A stretch of 19,564 nt of DNA from Amoebophrya sp. AT5.2 (taxonomy: Eukaryota > Sar > Dinophyceae > Syndiniales > Amoebophryaceae): positions 1 to 19,564 of the forward strand of contig RXOD01004647.1 of NCBI GenBank assembly GCA_005223375.1, read 5' to 3'. Position numbers and translations under genes: made by a program. Under the pieces are notes generated by a model that worked only from the letters and a program-made list of their open reading frames with translations, was not told the origin of the DNA and did no database searches. Below are positions 1 through 7,943 of this stretch, piece after piece (positions within the stretch are counted from its first letter, which is position 1; every line of letters begins with the position of its first letter).

Positions 1-12
1 TGCGTCTAGTCT

Positions 13-134
13 GTGAGTACTCCTCTACCCGTACCCCAATCAAGCTGGTCTAGTCTCACTCTACTTGTAGTCCTGTTGGCCAGGCTGTGGCTGCCTTCTC
101 TAACTAGGGATGTATCGAGCCGCTACTGCTTCAG
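13..134 (+). other. Possible 5'-UTR intron or trans-splice acceptor region upstream of gene 1
   Basis: GTGAGT at 13-18 is a consensus splice donor, and a pyrimidine-containing stretch ends in TTCAG at 130-134, directly before the ATG at 135. If spliced, the upstream exon (1-12) carries an in-frame stop relative to the ATG, so it would be untranslated. Alternatively the CAG at 134 is a spliced-leader acceptor. GTCTAGTCT occurs twice (4-12 and 48-56). Confidence 0.35.
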
Positions 135-1249
135 ATGGCGGATGACAAAACCAGATCAGTATCTCCGCCTTCTTTTTCCAAGAACGCCTCGCCGATGACA
201 AAACCAGACCACGGCCCTCACTCTCTCAGTTTTTCCTCTAACAGAAGGTGGGCAGTGCCCAGAACGCGATCGACGCGATGCTTTCGTTCGCGACTGGCGA
301 CGCGCGGCCCGTCGACCCCAAGCAGATTCAGGAGAAACTCGCCCAGTGGTTCATGCCCGGCGAGAAGGTGCAGCTGGCGTTCAAGGCTGGGCGCGACCTC
401 ACGCTGTTTACGAACCTGCGGTTCTTCTACGTGGACCCGCAGGGCCTGTTCGGGAAGAAGGTGGAGTACCGCTCGTTCCCCTACTCTGCGTTCTGCGGGT
501 TCAGTGTGGAGGCGGCCGCGGGCAGCCGGGACGCGGACGTGGAGCTGCGGCTCTTCCCGAAGAACTTCTGGGAGAGCTACATCTGCGTCGAGCTGCGCAA
601 GGGCAAGGTGGACGTAATCCAAATCCAGCGCTTTCTCAGCGAAAAGATCCTCAGCGGCATCGCGGACGTGGACATGGCCGCCTTGGTGGACACCAGCGGC
701 GCCTCGCAGCAGATGGGCCAGAGCTTCTTCGACTGGCTCAACGGCGACAACGCGCGCGCGCTCGACCCCGAAGCGGCGCAGCAGATGCTGCAACACCTCC
801 TCATGGGCAACGAGAAAATCCAGATGGCCTTCCGCGCCGGCAAGGACCTGTTCGTGATCTCGAACAAGCGCGTGCTGTTGATCGACAAGGAGGGCTCCGC
901 CTTCCGCTACGGGCGGAAGACGATCGAGTACAAGTCGCTGCCCTGGACGGCGTGCCAGGGCATGCGGTGCGAGTCCGCAAGCGGCCTGTTCGACGCAGAC
1001 AGCGAGATCTTCGTGTTCACGAGCGCCCCGTCGGGCAAATACCCCCAGCCCGCGACGGAGGAGGGCGGCATGTTCCGCTCCGGAGAGGCAAAGGAGAACG
1101 CGGCGGAGAATGCCTGTTGCCTGGAGCAGGACCTGCGGAAGGGCTGCGCCGTGAGCATCTTCGACATCGCCAAAGTCATGAACGGGATGATCATGACCGT
1201 TGGGGGCGGCGTAAAGGCGGATAGCTCGATCGAGAAAGCGCAAGGCTAA
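135..1249 (+). CDS. Protein with two tandem bacterial-type PH (bPH_1-like) domains
   Basis: Model: exon 1 135-158, intron 159-244 (GTATCT...TAACAG, 86 nt), exon 2 245-1249; 342 aa. Exon 2 alone has no early ATG. Joining ATG 135 to it is phase 0 and adds eight residues, MADDKTRS. A fallback start is the in-frame ATG at 278. The protein is an internal duplication. Residues about 35-144 and 175-310 each carry a DP-x(n)-GEK/NEK-(V/I)Q-(L/M)AF-(K/R)AG-(R/K)DL opening, then a T/S-N-(L/K)-R strand and an (E)Y-(R/K)-S-(F/L)-P turn followed by an ESASG/EAAAG segment. This is the pattern of the small bacterial PH family PF08000 (for example Bacillus YozO). Repeat 2 has an insertion of about 30 residues (PSGKYPQPATEEGG and following). 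There is no signal peptide or membrane helix, so it is probably a cytosolic protein- or lipid-binding adaptor; the ligand is unknown. The domain call is fairly sure, the function is not. Confidence 0.8.
141..209 (+). repeat. 15-bp direct repeat, one copy in exon 1 and one in intron 1
   Basis: GATGACAAAACCAGA is present exactly at 141-155 (coding exon 1 of gene 1) and at 195-209 (inside intron 1). Both copies are followed by a pyrimidine-rich tract containing TTTTTCC. The offset is 54 bp, which suggests the intron arose from a tandem duplication of the exon segment. Confidence 0.8.
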
Positions 1250-1350
1250 GGACAGGAACGATCTTAATCATGACGGTTTCGGTTAAGCTTATTTTTGAAG
1301 ACGGGGGCGGCGATGTGAAGGAGGAGAGCGCGGTCGAGAAAGCCGCTTAG
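1187..1350 (+). repeat. Degenerate tandem copy of the 3' coding end of gene 1
   Basis: The end of gene 1 (about 1192-1249) reads M-I-M-T-V-GGG-V-K-A-D-S-S-I-E-K-A then stop. Just downstream, an ATG frame from 1270 to 1350 reads M-T-V, a short unrelated stretch, then GGG-D-V-K-E-E-S-A-V-E-K-A-A then stop. Nucleotides match around ATCATGACCGTT/ATCATGACGGTT and GGGGGCGGCG. The extra stretch between the matching blocks begins GTTAAG and ends GAAG. It may be a decayed duplicated last exon or an alternative terminal exon. Confidence 0.6.
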
Positions 1351-2511
1351 CCTTAGCCGGGCGATCGTCGCAACAGGCTTCCTAGAGCGCGAGCGATGAT
1401 CATGAAAGTTAAAAGTGAAATTTTAGGTGGAGCGTGAAACTGAATTGAGAATGACCAGAGAGAGCAGACAGGCAGGGGCATGATCCTCCTGCTGGTAGAT
1501 ATGTTGTAGAAAGCAGTATCTATACTCCCCAAAATTCGAGATGAAGGTGGCAGTGTTTCTGTTTGGACAAAAAATTATAGATTTTCTCTCTCCACCAGCA
1601 CCAACTTATATGTAAAAAAATCGTTTGTTGAGCCTCGCTGGGGGTGGAGTCCACCCAACCGCAACTATTGCATGTCGTCCTCCATTTCCATGTGCAGGAG
1701 GATAGACCTAGACACAGCAATTTAGGTTAGGATACATCATCAGAGACAGTAATTCAAGGCTAGGCGTAGCAGCATAAATGCAGTTTCAGTTTATTTTCAT
1801 CTTCAGAGGAAGAGCAAGAGCATCTCTATCTCTCTGTGTCACACAACTTTTTTCCCTAGGAACGCAAACAATCCAATGAATTTGATATCGACTCGCACTA
1901 CCGTACTATAGTGCCTGAAACTGGACCTTCATCGGCCTACCTAATTCATTGCCGCGTTTGGGCACGGTTGTATCTATGGAATGTTTTTCGGCTCAGCTGA
2001 AAATCACAGGAGAATGAATATGCGCCAACGTCGAACGTCAACGTCGACCTGGAGCGCGACATTTTACGCGACGACGCGTTTGTTTCCCCGTGCTGTGCGT
2101 ATTCTTGATTGTGCGCCCTGTATTGTAATTCTCTGGCTTGCGCAGGACCAAAATGTTGCTGCTGTGGGAGGAGTCGATCGCATTCGCAACTCTGGAATCA
2201 TCGTGCGCAGGTCAGTATTCGTTCACGAATTTTTGCACAAAAATCTTGGCAACACCATGAACCACAGCCCTAGTCCCCTCCCAATCATGATCATTAAATT
2301 CATCCCCGAACTAAGATACCCATAGTTAGATGTTGATGTGTGTTGTACTATAGCGTTTGCATGAGAAAAAGCAATCCATTTGGTTGCAGCCTAAGCCAAT
2401 CTCGATCGTGCGAGGACCAGCGAGCAGTCATCTCAGATGCCAATTACAGTTTTTTGTTCCTGTAGCTGCGCTCATACACTAGAAGCATTGATTTGATTTT
2501 TTGTATTTCAG
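1351..2511. other. Spacer between genes 1 and 2
   Basis: This is AT-richer than the genes and has no convincing gene. It holds an open frame at 1981-2325 (114 codons) with no recognisable domain and poor codon character, which is probably chance. It also contains ATGATCATG at 1396-1404 and ATCATGATCAT at 2285-2295, members of the GATCATGATC-like motif set seen in other spacers. Confidence 0.5.
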
Positions 2512-2556
2512 ATCGTACAAGTCTCAATGGGGTTCTAGCGCTCGCTTTTGTTTTAG
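2512..2556 (+). other. Candidate 5'-UTR exon of the F-box gene
   Basis: A strong acceptor (T-rich tract ending TATTTCAG at 2511) and a perfect GTAAGT donor at 2557-2562 bracket 45 nt. The next acceptor could be the CAG ending at 2664, nine bases before the F-box gene ATG at 2674. One frame of the 45 nt has ATG-GGG-TTC-TAG, so it is most likely non-coding leader, though two frames are open. Confidence 0.4.
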
Positions 2557-2673
2557 GTAAGTGATGCGCTTCGCTTTATTTTTGCCTTAAAAGTATGAAC
2601 TAGAACCGCTCTACTATTTCTGGAGCTTTCATCGCCGGTGAGGGTTTACCGTTATCGACGACAGACACAAACA

Positions 2674-5580
2674 ATGTCGCCGCCAGCATCTTCCAGAAAG
2701 GAGCAGACCTCTGACGAGGTGTTTGCCGAGTTGGAGGCAGCGTTCATGGACGAGGAGGCCGAAGCGGTGGACGCAAGCAGTTCAAGTCGAACCCTGAAAA
2801 GGAGTCCCCCCTGTGCCCAGGCAGGTACGCGATGTCGCAGTAAAGAAGCCGCCGCTGTAGGCTCCGGGGAATCCATCCTTGAACAGGAAGATCGGGATGC
2901 CCACGCGGTTCCCGAGACGGTCTTGGCCACAGGACGACCGGTCGGTCGTCTATCGACGGTATCGTCCTGTCCTCCAGCGGCGAGTTTGCGACAGCATTTC
3001 CAATACACGCATTGGTTGCGGCATCAAGAAGAACTCAATGATCATGCAACGGCCCCTTGGCGGCCTCCCCATGCGGCGCCACACCAGGCGCAGCGCACCA
3101 GTACCTTCGAGCGCGACGGGTTATTTCACCACTCCCTTCCCGATCTGGTAGTTGCCAACATATTGGAATTTGTGCCGTGGCGGAGCTTACTGCAGGTCGT
3201 CTGTTTACTGAACAAAAACGGGTACAAATTGGTGCTCCACCAATCGACGTCGGAGGAGCTTTGGTTTAACGCTTACCGGCAGCACTTTGCGCGGACCTTC
3301 GCCCGCCAAGTCATGGAGCGGAAGTTTCCGGGGTGGATTAGGAAGCGACGTGGCGGAGGAGGAGCAGAAGTCCACGGGAGCGATGCGCGGGACGATGTCA
3401 ATGAAGTACTTGAGGCGCCCGTGCTAACCTCAAGGCGCGACGGGGTTTTCCCGTGCCTGCCGCCTCTGAAGGTTGTGCATCTTCCCGATGTTGCAGGCGT
3501 GGGCAACGAAGTGACGGAGGCGAAGGAGCAAAAACAGATTTGGCTCCCAGATTGCGTAGCGGACCTGGTGCTCGTGCCCGATGACCACGAGAGAAAAAAC
3601 TACCTCCCGCCCGCAGAAAAAACGGAGAAGCAAATGCGCCAATGCAACGAAATGTTTGAAAATACGCCGGATCTTCAATATCATGATGAAATTCGTCTCG
3701 GAGTCGGTCCGCGGAGAGGGCGCCGGGAAAGGAGCGAAGGGCCGTTATTTGTTGCACGACATCGCAAGAAAATCCGCCGGGCGGCGCCCGGCGAAGGTAG
3801 CGGTTTACAGTTGTTTCCGCTTTGGTTCTTGTATTTCCGGCACAAGTACCTCACTGTGCCGGCCGGCGAAAGGCATTCGTCGGTCGAGGACTGGAAAGAT
3901 ATGGCGAGCCTGATGAAAGCCCTCGGAGGTGACCGTGACTACGAAGATCAACATGCTGGCAGAAGATTTCTTTTTAACCGACACCAAGGTGGTGGTGGAC
4001 GAGGGCAGGATGGAAGCGAAGCAAGAAGCCGAGTCGTAGACCTCTTGGACCCAGAAGCGATCGTGGAGGATTTCCAGCAACAGATCGCCAGGAGACGCGT
4101 GGCAGAAGATGCAAGAAAACGGGAGCACTACAACCACAAGAACAAGGAGCCCACGGTCAAGAATACGAGCCCAGCCGCGCCGACAGCCCCTTCTACCGTG
4201 CCACGAGTAGCAGATTCCGAAAAACACAATATGATCACTTCCAACTCCAATGGTCGGACCGAGATTCTTGCTCGTGGTACTTCGATAAGCGCTGGTGCTG
4301 GTGGCAAAAACACGAATCGGAATCAAGGAAATCAAAGTGATGTGGAGTCCGAGAGCAGCAGAGGCGGTCGCACAGACTTCAGCACTCCAAGGAGCGACTG
4401 CGATGGGGGCGCTCCGAGGGCGATCACCCAGATTCCGTCGTTCTTACTGGCTCGGAATGCTGGGGGCCGCGCCGACCCAGACGACGTTCGGCGCCTCACC
4501 GAGATGCGGCTTCAGGGCGGGCGTATGACAAAACGACTACTCGAACTGGGCGAAGAGTTTTGGTGTAAAGAAGGTGCACCTGGTGCTGATCTTGTCTCTA
4601 GTAGTACCGCAGCTACAACCACAACGACAACGAGCACGAGCAGTTCTTCGTCGACGTCATCATCATCTACTCCTTGTTCTGCGCCTGTAGCAAACCCGCA
4701 GCCGCATCAGCCCCCAAGAAAAGCAGAATCCTCTACTCGTCCACGGCAGCAGCATCGGTGGCGGCAGCTGTACTACGGCAACTGGCCGCGGACCGACTTT
4801 CGCAAAACCCGCATACTCGGGTGCGGGCGCTGCGGCTTCGTACACAGGTGTCGCGAGACCGAGCTCTGCGAGTTCACGATTGAGACCGCGGACCGTACCT
4901 TCGTCTGCGCGGTGTCTGGCGAAGTGAAGAGCAGGCAGTTAGTACGGGAAGAGGATGACGAGGCGGGCAACGTGAATACGGCAGTGTTGAATAACTACGA
5001 CGATATGGAGCGGTTGCACCGGACACAAATTGGGGGGGCCGCTGTACAGGAGCTTCAAGAGGTGCAGCTGGGGGGCGCGCGAGCCGTTCCCGGGCCCGGG
5101 AAGGCGACTCAGGAGAGGGGTGGGAGTGTAGCCGCTTCGATGATCTCGTCAGCAGAACAGCAGCCAGTGCGGGGTGCTGCGAGAGATACGAGTGGGCGCG
5201 AGCGTGACGAGCGGATGATTCAAATGCTCAGGCAAAAAATGGACCTCGCGCAAAATGTTGACGAAAATCCAGCCGAAGTAGGGTTCGAAGAAACGCTCGG
5301 ACACAACAACGACGAAGAAAACGATCGTCATGGAGAACCAGGCAAGAGAAAGAGCAGCAACAAGAGAGTAGCCGCCCTCGTCTTCGATGCCATTTCCGCG
5401 TCAGAGGTGCCGTCGTTGAAGCGGCCGCACAGACAGATAACGATCTTGGAAGGGCTAGGGCCCGCAAACGTTTTTCAAAAGAACGCAACATCGCACTCGC
5501 GTGGTGCGGATTCGCATAGCCTGCGACTCTTCGAAGGCGAAGACATTGATGACGACCTGCTTGAAGAAGAAAAGTTTTGA
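2674..5580 (+). CDS. Large F-box protein with C-terminal cysteine cluster
   Basis: A single open frame of 968 aa. ATG 2674 (ACAATGTCG) is the first in-frame ATG after a TGA at 2596; translation read further upstream has no ATG. Residues about 149-205 (LPDLVVANILEFVPWRSLLQ, then a Cys-Leu-Leu-Asn helix and LWFNAYRQHF) are a good F-box, the Skp1-binding module of SCF ubiquitin ligases. The middle is charged and disordered, with a Thr/Ser run at about 642-669 encoded by ACA/AGC/TCA repeats. Residues 700-745 hold W-R-Q-L-Y-Y then Cys717, 720, 726, 732 and 745 (C-x2-C-x5-C-x5-C-x12-C), possibly a zinc-binding or structural cluster that may act as the substrate-binding end. The tail is acidic (EDIDDDLLEEEKF). 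No WD40, LRR or Kelch repeats are seen, so the substrate class cannot be guessed. Introns hidden in the disordered parts cannot be excluded. Confidence 0.75.
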   Translation: MSPPASSRKEQTSDEVFAELEAAFMDEEAEAVDASSSSRTLKRSPPCAQAGTRCRSKEAAAVGSGESILEQEDRDAHAVPETVLATGRPVGRLSTVSSCPPAASLRQHFQYTHWLRHQEELNDHATAPWRPPHAAPHQAQRTSTFERDGLFHHSLPDLVVANILEFVPWRSLLQVVCLLNKNGYKLVLHQSTSEELWFNAYRQHFARTFARQVMERKFPGWIRKRRGGGGAEVHGSDARDDVNEVLEAPVLTSRRDGVFPCLPPLKVVHLPDVAGVGNEVTEAKEQKQIWLPDCVADLVLVPDDHERKNYLPPAEKTEKQMRQCNEMFENTPDLQYHDEIRLGVGPRRGRRERSEGPLFVARHRKKIRRAAPGEGSGLQLFPLWFLYFRHKYLTVPAGERHSSVEDWKDMASLMKALGGDRDYEDQHAGRRFLFNRHQGGGGRGQDGSEARSRVVDLLDPEAIVEDFQQQIARRRVAEDARKREHYNHKNKEPTVKNTSPAAPTAPSTVPRVADSEKHNMITSNSNGRTEILARGTSISAGAGGKNTNRNQGNQSDVESESSRGGRTDFSTPRSDCDGGAPRAITQIPSFLLARNAGGRADPDDVRRLTEMRLQGGRMTKRLLELGEEFWCKEGAPGADLVSSSTAATTTTTTSTSSSSSTSSSSTPCSAPVANPQPHQPPRKAESSTRPRQQHRWRQLYYGNWPRTDFRKTRILGCGRCGFVHRCRETELCEFTIETADRTFVCAVSGEVKSRQLVREEDDEAGNVNTAVLNNYDDMERLHRTQIGGAAVQELQEVQLGGARAVPGPGKATQERGGSVAASMISSAEQQPVRGAARDTSGRERDERMIQMLRQKMDLAQNVDENPAEVGFEETLGHNNDEENDRHGEPGKRKSSNKRVAALVFDAISASEVPSLKRPHRQITILEGLGPANVFQKNATSHSRGADSHSLRLFEGEDIDDDLLEEEKF
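4597..4680 (+). repeat. Low-complexity Ser/Thr-coding tract
   Basis: Imperfect ACN/AGC/TCN triplet repeats inside the F-box gene encode runs of Thr then Ser (about residues 642-669). This is likely a length-variable disordered linker. Confidence 0.75.
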
Positions 5581-6311
5581 TCCTCCTGGGCTGTCGATAT
5601 CTAACGCTGAGAGCAAGACCAAGATTCAAGCTGCAAGTAGCGAATTCGTAGTTGCTCGTCGGCTGCACCAGAAGCTCAAGCTGCGCCACTGTTGACTTGC
5701 ACTTGAGTTTGCCGCGGCCGCCTGGCTGAGAAATAAGAAGTGTTCCTGATGATCGTGATCATGTTCATGATCGGCTTCGGCGACTGATAGCCTAGCGTGC
5801 GATTCGCAGTGCTGGCTGAGGCTGTGGAGACCACGGATAGCCTCGCGTCATCATGGTTTCACACTCATGCTTTTGCTCGTGGTCAGTGAAAAAGAATAGA
5901 AGAGTAGTACCACTACTTTTTTATTGCTCTGAAAAAGATCAACTTGGCCTTGTGCGGTGCGCGCGATCCTCGTCCTCGTCGTGTGCGTCGATCACGGACA
6001 AACAATGACTCGCTTCCCAGTAGTTTGTGTCTGTGTGCTGGTCGACGTGCTGCTCAGCGAATCAATCGGCTTGAGTTAGACAGAGGTTGGACAAGAAGGA
6101 TGTATGTGTTGTTTGAGTAACGACCAGAGCAGGAGGAGCAGGCACCACAAGCACATTGCAATGATATTGGTATTCTCCTCCACCGGCACCCGCTGCAGCC
6201 TCCCGATCGACGCCAACGGCAAAGGCCGCATCCTCGCGAAGTGCGGCTAGGTCCATCGGCTCCGTCAGCCTCGGTTCCAGGCGCAGCAGCCGCAGGCGCT
6301 TTTGATTTTAG
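5581..6311. other. Spacer between genes 2 and 3
   Basis: No gene is supported. It holds the inverted repeat GATCATG-TT-CATGATC at 5757-5772 and a direct repeat GATAGCCT(A/C)GCGT at about 5787 and 5836. A short open frame continues past the F-box stop to 5695 but has no recognisable content. The spacer ends in a TTGATTTTAG acceptor-like site at 6311, 23 nt before the next start codon. Confidence 0.5.
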
Positions 6312-6334
6312 CGGAACAATCTTCGAGACGGCCA

Positions 6335-7029
6335 ATGTCACTCGTCGGGAAGTTGGCGGAGGCCTTCAGCGTCTTCGCCGGCAGCGCGCGGGCGAATCTC
6401 GACGGTGTAGACGTGAACGCCGTCATAAGTGCACGGGACGTGGTGAAAGAAGGCTGGCTCTCGAAGCAGTCGCGCAATGTGAAAGAATGGCGAAAGCGCT
6501 ACGTCGTCCTCACAAAAGACTGTACCTTATACGGAGGTTTTTTTGGTCATCTGGTGAAACGCAATAGCATGCTGTTCTCCTTCTCCTTCATCTCGAAAAA
6601 AAACGCAGGCCTTGCCACGTTCCGCAACGGTCCAGCCCAGGTGTACAAGTGCGTGGAGGCAACCGAGCTCGTGTTTTTTGGGCACATGATGACCGTGCGG
6701 TCGGCCGAGCAAGACACAGGCCTGGAGAACAGCTTCTGCCTGCAGCGGCAAAAGGACGCAAAATTCTTCCACTTCGTCGCGGAAACAGCCTCAGAAAAAG
6801 AAGGTTGGGTCGGCGCCATCGGAAGACAAATGGTACTAGTACCGGCGCTTTGTTTATGAATTTGATTTTGAAGAAAAAAAAATTATGAAAATTATGAATG
6901 TTTGTTCTGTTACTCTTTTACTTTTGATTTCGCGGCTACCGTGCCCCGGCTTCGGATCGGTTTGTATGACTACTACTACTTCAACATCAGGTACGGCGCA
7001 CCGTGATGATCGACGACCAAGATGGCTAA
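6335..7029 (+). CDS. PH-domain protein, plant PH1-like
   Basis: Three exons: 6335-6536, 6609-6832 and 6991-7029; 465 nt, 154 aa. Introns are GTTTTT...CGCAG (72 nt) and GTACTA...ATCAG (158 nt). Splicing restores a continuous PH domain at about residues 37-146: V-K-E-G-W-L-S-K-Q (strand 1), W-R-K-R-Y-V-V-L (strand 2, basic residues K50, R53, K54, R55 suitable for phosphoinositide binding), and the C-terminal helix with the near-invariant Trp134 in E-G-W-V-G-A-I-G-R-Q-M-V. The helix and the short tail (VRRTVMIDDQDG) resemble the small single-domain plant protein PH1, which also has little outside its PH domain. It is likely a cytosolic protein recruited to membranes. The start was chosen because ATG 6335 is the first ATG in frame, after an acceptor-like TTTTAG at 6311. 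The second intron is needed to complete the helix; without it the protein ends early in LVPALCL. Confidence 0.85.
6537..6608 (+). other. 72-nt stop-free intron in the PH gene
   Basis: GTTTTTTTGG...AAACGCAG with a CT-rich tract. It is a multiple of three and has no stop in frame, so retention would insert 24 residues into the loop after the second PH strand. Its removal gives a normal-looking PH loop (L-Y-G-G-L-A-T-F-R-N-G). Confidence 0.7.
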
Positions 7030-7443
7030 TGGTAATGACGTCAACAAGAACCACAACCTCGTCGGCTGGCTCGCGCGCGGGAGGCGCTTTTGTTTTTGCA
7101 GTTGTTTTTCGGTTTCCTGCTTTTTTTAGATCCCCAGTTATTTCATTATGTTGGACGCTGACACAGGAGCGATGTAATAGAAGTTCCGGGGCGGAACGAG
7201 GACGACGACGAGGACGACGGAAAATAAAGGTTTCTGTGTCGATCGCCGCAAAGGCCAATGAAATGTGGCAAACAAAAAGCACTTCTGGAACTTAACAGCC
7301 GTTGCTGTTGCAGCTGTACTGCAACTGTGTCTGTGCGACGCGGTTATGCTGCTGGTGGAGGCGTGAAGCTCGCCGCCGCCAAATGCTGCAAAGGCTTCGT
7401 CGGTCTGTAACATTTGAATTTGTACGAAGTAAGAGGAAGAAGG

Positions 7444-7468
7444 CTAGATCTAGTACTAGTACATGTAC
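7444..7468. repeat. Three overlapping 10-bp perfect palindromes
   Basis: CTAGATCTAG (7444-7453), CTAGTACTAG (7450-7459) and GTACATGTAC (7459-7468) overlap end to end in 25 bp of spacer DNA. Confidence 0.85.
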
Positions 7469-7567
7469 AGCTGGTGGTGAACGTGATACAAGAACTTCCT
7501 CGTCACTGGTGTGCGTGCTCTGGTGAGAATGGCTTTGTCCGTGTCCGTTCAATTTTCACCTGGTCTC

Positions 7568-7581
7568 GTGATCATGATCAC
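7568..7581. repeat. 14-bp perfect palindrome GTGATCATGATCAC
   Basis: Self-complementary over its whole length and flanked by CTCGTG on both sides (7565-7570 overlapping, and 7584-7589). It belongs to the same sequence family as the spacer motifs at 5757 and 13035. Confidence 0.85.
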
Positions 7582-7943
7582 ACTCGTGCAAAAGATGAAG
7601 ATCCCGCTGTTGTTCCGACCCGTGCTGCTTTAGGATGAGAACGAGCATCAATCGGCAAGATTGCTTTTCGGTTGCGGCTACTTTTTGCATCTGCACCATC
7701 CACCAGTAAACAACTCGTTTGTTAGATAGAAGAAACACGAACAAGATCTGGTTCGTGATCTTTTCCTCCTGTTCCACCTTCACTACCCTTACCAACGAAC
7801 TGTAGCGTATTGCTCGGAAGTTCCTTGTTTTTCACGCAGCAACTTTTCATCGCAACAGTCGGACGCGTGTATGAGCCCCTACATTGCCCGGTGAAATTTT
7901 ATTTTTTTATCAAACACTTCTACTAAACTAACATCACTTCACA

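Larger units (their letters stand above)
7030..7943. other. Spacer between genes 3 and 4
   Basis: About 0.9 kb with no supported gene; several short open frames on both strands lack any domain. It holds a palindrome cluster at 7444-7468, the 14-bp palindrome GTGATCATGATCAC at 7568-7581, and an AT/T-rich leader (7893-7943) before the NIF3 gene. In that leader no AG occurs for about 50 nt before the ATG. Confidence 0.5.

Noticed and set aside
248..250. GTG (and TTG at 6302) as bacterial-type starts
   Set aside because: The DNA is eukaryotic with spliceosomal introns; ATG starts consistent with splicing were found instead.
218..1243. 341-codon open frame on the - strand opposite gene 1
   Set aside because: It is an antisense shadow of GC-rich coding sequence; its translation is Leu/Arg/Ala/His-rich with no domain, while the + strand encodes clear PH repeats.
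1981..2325. 114-codon + strand open frame in the first spacer
   Set aside because: No domain, no coding-like composition, and no clear splice partners.
5501..5695. Open frame overlapping the F-box stop and extending to 5695
   Set aside because: It overlaps the F-box frame without a splice signal that would switch frames.
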